From Armatimonadetes bacterium RBG_19FT_COMBO_69_19 (GTDB taxonomy: Bacteria > Sysuimicrobiota > Sysuimicrobiia > Sysuimicrobiales > Kaftiobacteriaceae): a DNA stretch of 6,162 bases. Position numbers and translations under genes: made by a program. The stretch lies in contig MENB01000189.1 of NCBI GenBank assembly GCA_001768125.1, positions 28,520 through 34,681 on the forward strand. Direction: 5' to 3'. Below the pieces are notes generated by a model that searched no databases, was not told the origin of the DNA, and was given only the letters and a program-made list of their open reading frames with translations. The number at the start of each line of letters is the position of its first letter. Position 1 is the stretch's first letter. Positions 1 through 5,785 of this stretch are shown here, in pieces.

Positions 1-473
1 TCGAAGAGGATGAGGACTTCGCCGCCTTCACCGCGGCGCTCACCGCGGTGGCCACGGACCTGGCGAAGCTCGTGGTCAAGGACGGGGAGGGCGCCACGAA
101 GCTCATCACCATCGCGGTGCGAGGCGCCCGGACCCCGGCGGATGCGCGACGGGTGATGCATGCCGTGATGACCTCACCGCTCGTGAAGACCGCGATCTAC
201 GGCCGGGAGCCCAACTGGGGCCGCATCCTTGCCGCGGCCGGACGCTCCGGGGCCTCGGTCGTCCCGGACCTGGCCGAGATCTCGATCGCCGGCGTGCCGG
301 TCGTCCGCGGCGGGCAGGGCCTCCCCGGTGAGTTGCCGCGCGCGGCGGAGGCGATGGCGCGTTCGGAGTACGAGATCGCGGTCGACCTGCACCTCGGCGA
401 CGGGGCGGCCATGGGGTGGACGTGCGACCTCAACGAGGGCTACGTCAAGATCAACGCGGGCTACATGACGTGA
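1..473 (+). CDS. argJ: Glutamate N-acetyltransferase / ornithine acetyltransferase ArgJ, C-terminal part (partial at left edge)
   Basis: ArgJ moves the acetyl group from N-acetylornithine to glutamate, closing the acetyl cycle of arginine synthesis in the cytoplasm; some members also use acetyl-CoA. The frame is open from base 3 and gives 156 residues to the TGA at 471-473. Family hallmarks, numbered within this fragment, are DGEGATK at 27-33, SPLVKTAIYGREPNWGR at 58-74 and the C-terminal stretch CDLNEGYVKINAGYMT at 141-156. ArgJ is normally about 400 residues and cleaves itself at a Thr in an ATML motif. That site lies upstream of the window, so what is seen is only the C-terminal part of the beta chain. 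An internal GTG at 48 is in frame but is not the true start. Whether the enzyme is mono- or bifunctional cannot be told from this part. The stop is 9 nt before argB. Confidence 0.96.
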   Translation, partial: EEDEDFAAFTAALTAVATDLAKLVVKDGEGATKLITIAVRGARTPADARRVMHAVMTSPLVKTAIYGREPNWGRILAAAGRSGASVVPDLAEISIAGVPVVRGGQGLPGELPRAAEAMARSEYEIAVDLHLGDGAAMGWTCDLNEGYVKINAGYMT

Positions 474-482
474 GGGATTGAG

Positions 483-1346
483 ATGGCGCTCCAGACACAC
501 GACGCGATCGATCTCGGGGGCTCGCTCGCCCGGGCGCTGCAGTACGTCAACGCCTGGAAGGGCAAGACCGTCGTCGTCAAGTTCGGCGGCAGCGTGATGT
601 CCGCCGACGACCAGGGCACGGTCGTCGGCGACCTCGTTCTCCTGAAGGGTGCGGGCGTGCATCCCGTGGTTGTTCACGGCGGCGGCCCCGAGATCACCCG
701 GTTGCTCGAGCGGCTGGGTAAGAAGAGCCGGTTCGTGAACGGTCTGCGCGTGACGGACGAGGACACGATGGAGGTCGTCGAGATGGTCCTGGCCGGCCGC
801 GCGAACAAGGCGCTGGTCTCGCTGATCAGCAAGGCCGGCGGGTCCGCGGTCGGCATCAGCGGGAAGGACGGCAGGGTCTTCCAGGCGCACCGGCTGGCCC
901 CGGAGCTCGGCCAGGTCGGGGAGATCGACGCCGTGGACACCTCGCTCGTCACGGTCCTCTCCCAGGCCGGGTACATCCCGGTGGTCGCCTCCATCGGCAT
1001 CGGCGCGGAGAGCGAGACCTACAACCTGAACGCCGACCACGCCGCCGGCGCGCTGGCCGCCGCGATGGGCGCGAGCAAGTTCATCCTGATGACCGACGTG
1101 CGGGGCGTGTACCGCGGGCAGAACGACGCGGCGTCGCTGCTCTCCATCCTGCGCGCGCGTGAGGCCACGGAGCTGATCCGCGAGGGCGTGATCTCGCGCG
1201 GGATGATCCCCAAGGTCCAGGCGTGCCTAGATGCCATCGCCAGCGGCGTCCCCACGGCGCACATCGTGAGCGGGATCCTGCCGCACGCGCTGCTGGTCGA
1301 GCTGTTCACGCAGGAGGGCGTGGGGACGATGATCGTCCCCGACTGA
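483..1346 (+). CDS. argB: Acetylglutamate kinase ArgB (arginine-sensitive type)
   Basis: ArgB phosphorylates N-acetyl-L-glutamate with ATP to N-acetylglutamyl 5-phosphate, the second step of arginine synthesis. The 287-residue protein belongs to the amino acid kinase family. It shows KFGGS at 33-37 (phosphate binding), HGGGPE at 65-70, RVTD at 89-92, NLNADHAAGALA at 181-192, LMTDVRGVY at 202-210 and MIPKV at 241-245. Residues about 11-28 form an extra N-terminal helix (LARALQYVNAWKGK) like the one that links dimers into hexamers in arginine-inhibited enzymes. The C-terminus (HALLVELFTQEGVGTM, 268-283) matches the arginine-site signature of that class. Feedback inhibition by arginine is therefore inferred; it fits an ArgJ-type cyclic pathway, where this step is the usual control point. 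The ATG has a GAGG ribosome site at 472-475 that overlaps the argJ stop. Confidence 0.97.
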   Translation: MALQTHDAIDLGGSLARALQYVNAWKGKTVVVKFGGSVMSADDQGTVVGDLVLLKGAGVHPVVVHGGGPEITRLLERLGKKSRFVNGLRVTDEDTMEVVEMVLAGRANKALVSLISKAGGSAVGISGKDGRVFQAHRLAPELGQVGEIDAVDTSLVTVLSQAGYIPVVASIGIGAESETYNLNADHAAGALAAAMGASKFILMTDVRGVYRGQNDAASLLSILRAREATELIREGVISRGMIPKVQACLDAIASGVPTAHIVSGILPHALLVELFTQEGVGTMIVPD

Positions 1347-1358
1347 AAGGAGCAGCGG

Positions 1359-2567
1359 ATGGACACGCAGACCGCGGTGGAGCAGAGCGATCGCTATCTC
1401 ATAAGCACCTACCGGCGGGCTCCGGTGGCCTTCGCTGGCGGGCAGGGAGTGTGGCTCACGGACGTCGAGGGCCGGCGCTACCTGGACTTCGTCGCCGGCA
1501 TCGCCGTGTGCGCGCTCGGGCACAATCACCCCGCCCTCACCGCCGCGATCCGGGCGCAGGCCGCGCGGCTCCTGCACGTGAGCAACCTCTACGTCATCCC
1601 CGAGCAGACCGCCCTCGCCCGGTGGCTCGTCGAGCATTCCGCGCTCGACCGCGCGTTCTTCTGCAACAGCGGCGCGGAGGCGAACGAGGCGGCGATCAAG
1701 CTCGCGCGGCGGTACTGGCACCGGAAGGACGTGGCCCGGTTCGAGATCGTGGTCGCGCAGCAGTCGTTCCACGGCCGCACGCTGGGCACCCTCGCCGCGA
1801 CGGCGCAGCCCAAGTACCATCAAGGGTTTGCACCGCTGCCGCCGGGCTTCGTGCCCGTGCCGTTCGATGATCTCGACGCGCTGCGCGCGGCGATCACGCC
1901 CGCTACCGCGGCCATCATGCTCGAGGTCGTGCAGGGAGAGGGGGGCTACCGCTTCCCCTCGCCGTCGTACCTTCCGATGGTCCGGCGCGTCTGCGACGAG
2001 CAGGGGTTGCTCTTGATCCTCGACGAGGTCCAGACGGGCGTGGGCCGCACCGGGCGGTGGTTCGCCTACGAGCACTTCAGCATCACCCCGGACATCATGA
2101 CGCTGGCGAAAGGACTGGGCGGCGGGGTCCCGATCGGCGCGTTGCTGGCCACCGAGCCCGTCGCCTCCGCGTTCCAGCCTGGCGATCATGGCTCCACGTT
2201 CGGCGGGAACCCGCTGGCCTGCGCCGCCGCACTGGCCGTCGTGGAGACCATCGAGCGCGACGGCCTCGTGTCCCGAGCGGCGGAGATCGGCGGTTATCTC
2301 GTCGAGCGGCTGCGCGCGCTGACGGAACGGATGCCCGCGATCACGGACGTGCGGGGTCTAGGCCTGATGGTGGCCGTAGATCTCAGCGTCGACGCCGCAC
2401 AGGTTATCACAGCCGCCCGTGATCGCGGGCTACTTGTGAACGCCGTACAGCCGAAGACGCTGCGATTCGCACCGCCGTTGATCGTGACACACCAGGAAGT
2501 GGATCAGGCTGTGGACATCCTGGACGGCGCGCTGGCCGCGGTGGTACAGCCGGCGGCCGCAGGCTGA
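1359..2567 (+). CDS. argD: Acetylornithine aminotransferase ArgD
   Basis: ArgD is a PLP-dependent class III aminotransferase. It converts N-acetylglutamate 5-semialdehyde plus glutamate to N-acetylornithine plus 2-oxoglutarate. The protein has 402 residues, normal for the family. Motifs in order are NSGAEANEAAIKLAR at 103-117, FHGRT at 137-141, EVVQGEGG at 189-196 and LDEVQTGVGRTG at 221-232. The last of these carries the Asp that contacts the PLP ring nitrogen. Lys251 in LAKGLGGGVPIGA is the Schiff-base lysine, followed by GSTFGGNPLACAAAL at 278-292 and RFAPPL at 369-374. The ATG follows the strongest ribosome site in the window, AAAGGAG at 1346-1352, with a 6-nt spacer. Related class III enzymes (LysJ, AstC, GabT) share these motifs; the assignment to ArgD rests on the arginine cluster around it. 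Codons near the 3' end (2355-2510) are unusually rich in A/T at the third position. Confidence 0.95.
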   Translation: MDTQTAVEQSDRYLISTYRRAPVAFAGGQGVWLTDVEGRRYLDFVAGIAVCALGHNHPALTAAIRAQAARLLHVSNLYVIPEQTALARWLVEHSALDRAFFCNSGAEANEAAIKLARRYWHRKDVARFEIVVAQQSFHGRTLGTLAATAQPKYHQGFAPLPPGFVPVPFDDLDALRAAITPATAAIMLEVVQGEGGYRFPSPSYLPMVRRVCDEQGLLLILDEVQTGVGRTGRWFAYEHFSITPDIMTLAKGLGGGVPIGALLATEPVASAFQPGDHGSTFGGNPLACAAALAVVETIERDGLVSRAAEIGGYLVERLRALTERMPAITDVRGLGLMVAVDLSVDAAQVITAARDRGLLVNAVQPKTLRFAPPLIVTHQEVDQAVDILDGALAAVVQPAAAG

Positions 2568-2570
2568 ACA

Positions 2571-2576
2571 GGGAGG
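2571..2576 (+). promoter_or_regulatory. Ribosome binding site deciding the argG start
   Basis: GGGAGG lies in the 17-nt gap after argD. Its 8-nt spacing to the ATG at 2585, against 2 nt to the GTG at 2579, favours the ATG as the argG start. Confidence 0.7.
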
Positions 2577-2584
2577 GCGTGCCG

Positions 2585-3826
2585 ATGTCGACGTCGATGG
2601 TGAGGAAGGTGGCGCTCGCCTACAGCGGAGGGCTCGACACCTCCGTTATCATCCCGTGGCTCCGCGAGCACTACGGCTCGAAGGTCATCGCGGTGATCGT
2701 GGACGTGGGCCAGCCTGAAGACATCCCCGCGATCCGGCAGAAGGCGCTGGCCAGCGGCGCGGATGCCGCCGTCGTCGTGGACGCGAAGGAGGAGTTCGTC
2801 TCCGACTACTGTTTCCCGGCCCTGCGGGCGAACGCGGTCTACGAAGGGCAGTACCTCCTCGGCACGGCGCTGGCGCGGCCGGCGATCGCCAAGGCCCAGG
2901 TCGAGGTCGCGCTGGCTGAGGGCGCCGACGCGCTGGCCCACGGCTGCACGGGCAAGGGGAACGACCAGGTCCGCTTCGAGCTCGCGTACAAAGCCCTGGC
3001 CCCGGAGCTGGCGATCATCGCGCCCTGGCGGGAGTGGACGCTCCAGTCCCGCGAGGAGGAGATCGAGTACGCGAGCGCGCACGGCATCCCGGTCCCCGCC
3101 ACGCGCGAGAAGCCGTATAGCGTGGATCAGAACCTCTGGCATCGCAGCGCCGAGGCCGGGATCCTGGAAGATCCGTGGGCCGAGCCCCCGGACGACGTCT
3201 TCGCAATCACGACCTCGCCGGCCGCGGCCCCCGACGAGCCCTGCTACGTGGAGGTCACGTTCGAGGAAGGCATCCCCACGGCGCTCGACGGCGTGGCGAT
3301 GGGGCCCGCCGCCCTCGTGGGACGGCTGAACGAGCTGGGCGGGGCCCACGGCGTCGGCCGGACGGACATGGTGGAGAACCGCCTCGTCGGGATCAAGTGC
3401 CGGGGCGTGTACGAGACGCCGGGCGGCACGATCCTCGCCGCGGCGCACCGCGATCTCGAGAGCATCACGCTCGACCGTGAGACGCAGCACTACGCCTCCT
3501 TCATCGCCCCGCGCTACGCCGAGCTCGTCTATTACGGCCAGTGGTTCTCGCCGTTGCGCCGGGCCTTCGATGGCTTTCTGGCCGCCGCCCAGCAGACGGT
3601 GGCGGGGACGGTGCGGATGAAACTGTTCAAAGGCACCTGCATCGCGGTGGGCCGGCAGTCGCCGAACACGCTCTACCGTCACGACCTGGCCACCTTCGGT
3701 AAGGACGCGGTGTACAACCAGAAAGACGCCGAAGGCTTCATCAACCTCTGGGCGCTCCCGTCGCGGGTGTTCGCGGCGACCAACCCGCGCCTCATCCGCG
3801 CAGGGCTGCGGCATCCCGTGAAGTAA
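2585..3826 (+). CDS. argG: Argininosuccinate synthase ArgG
   Basis: ArgG condenses citrulline and aspartate with ATP to give argininosuccinate, AMP and pyrophosphate. The 413-residue protein has the N-type ATP pyrophosphatase motif AYSGGLDTS at 12-20. It also has AHGCTGKGNDQVRFE at 118-132 (aspartate/citrulline site) and GVGRTDMVENRLVGIK at 256-271, continuing into RGVYETPGGTIL at 273-284. Length and motifs fit the common bacterial ArgG of about 400 residues, and no key residue is missing. Start choice: a GTG at 2579 is in frame but sits only 2 nt after the GGGAGG at 2571-2576, too close to be used well. The ATG at 2585 has an 8-nt spacer and is preferred. An ATG at 2597 is also possible but too far from the ribosome site. 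The gene follows argD after 17 nt. The enzyme upstream in the pathway, ArgF, is not in the window. Confidence 0.97.
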   Translation: MSTSMVRKVALAYSGGLDTSVIIPWLREHYGSKVIAVIVDVGQPEDIPAIRQKALASGADAAVVVDAKEEFVSDYCFPALRANAVYEGQYLLGTALARPAIAKAQVEVALAEGADALAHGCTGKGNDQVRFELAYKALAPELAIIAPWREWTLQSREEEIEYASAHGIPVPATREKPYSVDQNLWHRSAEAGILEDPWAEPPDDVFAITTSPAAAPDEPCYVEVTFEEGIPTALDGVAMGPAALVGRLNELGGAHGVGRTDMVENRLVGIKCRGVYETPGGTILAAAHRDLESITLDRETQHYASFIAPRYAELVYYGQWFSPLRRAFDGFLAAAQQTVAGTVRMKLFKGTCIAVGRQSPNTLYRHDLATFGKDAVYNQKDAEGFINLWALPSRVFAATNPRLIRAGLRHPVK

Positions 3827-3835
3827 CCCTCACTC

Positions 3836-5290
3836 GTGGCGGCAGAGGGGTCCCGGAAGATGTGGGGCGGTCGCTTCACCGAGCCGCTCGACCCGCAGCT
3901 CCTCGCGTTCACGTCGTCGTTCGACGTGGACCGGCGCCTGCTGCGCTGGGACGCGCTGGCCAGCATCGCCCACGCCACGGCGCTCGGTGAGGCCCAGGTG
4001 ATAACCGCCGGCGACGCCGAGGCCGTCATCGCCGGGCTTCGCGCCATCGTGGCGGACTTCGACTCGGGACGCCTCGCCGTTGTCGGCGAACATGAAGACG
4101 TCCACTCGTTCCTCGAAGCCACCCTCTACGACCGCATCGGGGTCGCCGCCGGGCGGCTGCACACCGCGCGCAGCCGGAACGACCAGGTGGCCACGGCCTT
4201 CCGCTTGGCACTCAAAGAACAGATCGGCGCACTCGTCGGCGAGATCCGTGGCCTCATGGCAACCATCATCGACCGCGCCAGCGGCGCGGTCGATATCATC
4301 CTGCCGGGGTTCACCCATCTCCAGCACGCGCAGCCGGTGCGGCTGGCCCACCACCTGCTGGCCTACGTCTGGATGCTCGATCGCGACACGGCGCGCCTGG
4401 CCGACACCTATGCCCGCGCCGATGCGCTGCCGCTCGGGGCCGGGGCGATCGCCGGGATCTCGTTCCCCGTCGACCGCCGCCGCGTGGCGGCGCTGCTCGG
4501 CTTTACCCGCATCACCGAGAACAGCATCGATGCGGTCGGGGATCGGGATTTCGCGGTCGAGGCGGTCTCATCGGTGGCCCTCCTGTGCGCGCACCTCTCG
4601 CGCTGGGCCGACGAGCTCGTCCTCTGGTCGACCGAGGAGTTCGGGTTCGCCACCCTGGCCGACCGGGTGTCCACCGGCAGCAGCCTTATGCCGCAGAAGA
4701 AGAACCCCGATCCGGCAGAGCTCATCCGGGGCCGGGCCGCGCGGGTGCTGGGGAACCTCACGACCCTGCTCGCGATGCTGAAGGGGCTGCCGGCGGGCTA
4801 CCATCGTGACCTGCAGGAAGACAAGCCGGCCACCTTCGAGGCCCTCGACGTCGCACGCGGTTGCGTGCGGGCGATGCGTGTCTTCCTCGATGGGGTCCAG
4901 TTCATCCCACAGCGGATGGAGGCCGCGGCGAAGCGCGGATGGCTCACCGCGACCGAGGTGGCCGATTACCTCACCCGCAAAGGGGTGCCTTTCCGCGACG
5001 CGCACGCGCTCGCGGGGAAGGTGGTGCGGCGGGCGGCGGCCAGGGACGTGCCGCTCTGGGAGCTCCCGCTGCCGGAGTACCAGGAGGTCAGTTCATCGTT
5101 CGGACCCGACGTGATGCAGGCCGTCACGATCGAGGCCGCAGTCGAATCGAAAGACGTGCCGGGCGGAACCGCCCGGCGACAGGTCGTCGAGCAGTTGGCC
5201 CAGGGGCGGGAGCGCCTCACCCGGATCGAGGCGTGGTTGAGCGCGGCCTCACAGAGCCTGGCCGTGGCCCAGAGGCTGGCCGGGGGATAG
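3836..5290 (+). CDS. argH: Argininosuccinate lyase ArgH
   Basis: ArgH splits argininosuccinate into arginine and fumarate, the last step of the pathway; family members are homotetramers of the fumarase/aspartase superfamily. The 484-residue reading shows WGGRF at 10-14, HEDVHSFLE at 86-94 and GRLHTARSRNDQVAT at 106-120. THLQHAQP at 160-167 holds the conserved active-site His161, and GSSLMPQKKNPD at 281-292 is the superfamily signature loop, whose second Ser (283) is the catalytic base. The start is uncertain. The GTG at 3836 has no clear ribosome site but begins 9 nt after the argG stop, which would allow coupling, and it gives an N-terminus ending in RKMWGGRF, as in many homologues. An ATG at 3860 follows AGAGGGG (3844-3850) and would give 476 residues with Met directly before WGGRF. 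The coding region contains two perfect inverted repeats (4268-4294 and 5158-5177). Confidence 0.95.
   Translation: MAAEGSRKMWGGRFTEPLDPQLLAFTSSFDVDRRLLRWDALASIAHATALGEAQVITAGDAEAVIAGLRAIVADFDSGRLAVVGEHEDVHSFLEATLYDRIGVAAGRLHTARSRNDQVATAFRLALKEQIGALVGEIRGLMATIIDRASGAVDIILPGFTHLQHAQPVRLAHHLLAYVWMLDRDTARLADTYARADALPLGAGAIAGISFPVDRRRVAALLGFTRITENSIDAVGDRDFAVEAVSSVALLCAHLSRWADELVLWSTEEFGFATLADRVSTGSSLMPQKKNPDPAELIRGRAARVLGNLTTLLAMLKGLPAGYHRDLQEDKPATFEALDVARGCVRAMRVFLDGVQFIPQRMEAAAKRGWLTATEVADYLTRKGVPFRDAHALAGKVVRRAAARDVPLWELPLPEYQEVSSSFGPDVMQAVTIEAAVESKDVPGGTARRQVVEQLAQGRERLTRIEAWLSAASQSLAVAQRLAGG
3844..3850 (+). promoter_or_regulatory. Possible ribosome binding site for an internal argH start
   Basis: AGAGGGG lies 9 nt before the ATG at 3860. 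If used, it would move the argH start eight codons downstream of the GTG at 3836, which has no comparable site. Confidence 0.4.
4268..4294. repeat. Perfect 12-bp inverted repeat with 3-nt loop inside argH
   Basis: The left arm ATCGACCGCGCC (4268-4279) and the right arm GGCGCGGTCGAT (4283-4294) are exact reverse complements around AGC. It encodes argH residues 145-153 (IDRASGAVD), between the two conserved motifs at 106-120 and 160-167. The arms would form a very stable hairpin in the mRNA. No T-run follows, so it is not an intrinsic terminator. Its existence is certain; any function is unknown. Confidence 0.6.
5158..5177. repeat. Perfect 9-bp all-G/C inverted repeat near the 3' end of argH
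   Basis: GCCGGGCGG (5158-5166) and CCGCCCGGC (5169-5177) pair exactly across AA. In RNA this gives at least an 8-bp stem with a GAAC loop. It encodes the PGGTAR part of ArgH, which is itself conserved, so the dyad may come from codon choice. No T-run follows. Confidence 0.5.
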
Positions 5291-5294
5291 GGCG

Positions 5295-5768
5295 ATGGTG
5301 CAGGACCGCACGCCCGAGCGCATCCGGATGATCAGCCGCATCATCGGGGAGGAGCGCATCGGCACCCAGGACGATCTCGTCCGGGCCCTGCGCCGGCGCG
5401 GGGTCGGCGTCACCCAGGCCACGGTCAGCCGTGACATCCGGCGGCTGGGCCTGGTCAAAGTCCGCGGCCCCGGGGGTGCCCGGTACGCCTTGCCCCCTGA
5501 ACCGGCCCAGGCGCCGGATCCACGGCGCATTCGAGCGGTGATGGATGAGTTCGCCCGCGAAGTGATGGTCGCTCTTGACCTCGTCCTCGTGAAGACGGTG
5601 CCCGGAGGCGCGGCGCCCGTGGCCCAGGCGATCGACGACACCGGCTGGCCGGACGTGGCGGGGACGCTCGCCGGAGAGGACACGATCATCGTCGTGCCGC
5701 GTAACCGCGCCGCCGCGCGGGCCGTCTCCCAGCGTCTGCGAGGATTGCTGCCGCCCGTTCGGGTATAA
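5295..5768 (+). CDS. argR: Arginine repressor ArgR
   Basis: ArgR is a transcription regulator that, as a hexamer with bound arginine, represses arginine synthesis genes at ARG-box operators. The 157 residues match the family's usual length. Residues about 5-70 form the winged helix-turn-helix, with the recognition helix TQATVSRDIRRLGLVKV at 40-56. Residues about 80-157 form the oligomerization and arginine-binding domain, with LVLVKTVPGGAAPVAQAID at 96-114 and AGEDTIIVVPRN at 126-137. The arginine-binding motif, usually GDDT, reads GEDT here (Glu128-Asp129). The ATG lies 4 nt after the argH stop. A GGGGGA at 5282-5286 inside the last argH codons may serve as its ribosome site, so argR is probably the last gene of the arg transcript and self-controlled with it. 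No ARG box is visible in the window; the operator is expected upstream of the first arg gene. Confidence 0.95.
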   Translation: MVQDRTPERIRMISRIIGEERIGTQDDLVRALRRRGVGVTQATVSRDIRRLGLVKVRGPGGARYALPPEPAQAPDPRRIRAVMDEFAREVMVALDLVLVKTVPGGAAPVAQAIDDTGWPDVAGTLAGEDTIIVVPRNRAAARAVSQRLRGLLPPVRV

Positions 5769-5769
5769 T
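5764..5769 (+). promoter_or_regulatory. Candidate -10 element (TATAAT) for the pgpH-like gene
   Basis: An exact TATAAT overlaps the argR stop codon (TAA, 5766-5768) in otherwise very GC-rich DNA, 12 nt before the next start codon. Transcription from it would begin near 5776, leaving only about 5-6 nt of leader. No good -35 is present at 16-18 nt: the TTGCTG at 5745-5750 is only 13 nt away, and there is no extended -10 TGn. Promoter function is an inference from the hexamer and its position. Confidence 0.4.
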
Positions 5770-5785
5770 GGTCAGGACTGCATGA
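5768..5785 (+). other. Five-codon mini-ORF bridging argR and the pgpH-like gene
   Basis: An ATG overlaps the argR stop as TAATG, encodes MVRTA, and ends in a TGA that overlaps the next gene's start as ATGA. Both overlaps are of the kind that lets ribosomes re-initiate, so it could pass ribosomes from argR to the next gene. It has no conserved peptide that I recognise and may be chance. Confidence 0.25.

Noticed and set aside
29..50. Direct repeat CACCGCGG at 29-36 and 41-48 and the palindrome CACCGCGGTG at 41-50
   Set aside because: Inside argJ codons for Thr-Ala repeats; short G/C words of this kind are expected by chance at this composition.
335..346. 12-bp palindrome GCCGCGCGCGGC in argJ
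   Set aside because: Simple alternating G/C sequence within Ala/Arg codons, likely chance.
174..1040. Minus-strand open frame of 288 codons opposite argJ and argB
   Set aside because: Same shadow pattern, spanning the boundary of two real genes on the other strand with no independent signal.
1223..1870. Plus-strand open frame of 215 codons overlapping argB and argD
   Set aside because: Out-of-frame reading across two real genes, Arg- and Gly-rich, no motif.
1227..2189. Minus-strand open frame of 320 codons opposite argB and argD
   Set aside because: Antisense shadow of two clear genes in GC-rich DNA; low-complexity charged composition and no family motif.
2504..3814. Long minus-strand open frame of 436 codons opposite argG
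   Set aside because: It lies wholly over the well-supported argD end and argG, is rich in Arg/Asp/Val/Leu as expected for the antisense of GC-rich codons, and shows no recognisable domain.
5769..5781. Possible intrinsic terminator or ARG-box operator between argR and the pgpH-like gene
   Set aside because: The gap has no stem with a T-run and no match to the A/T-rich 18-bp ARG-box pattern; it is too short for either.
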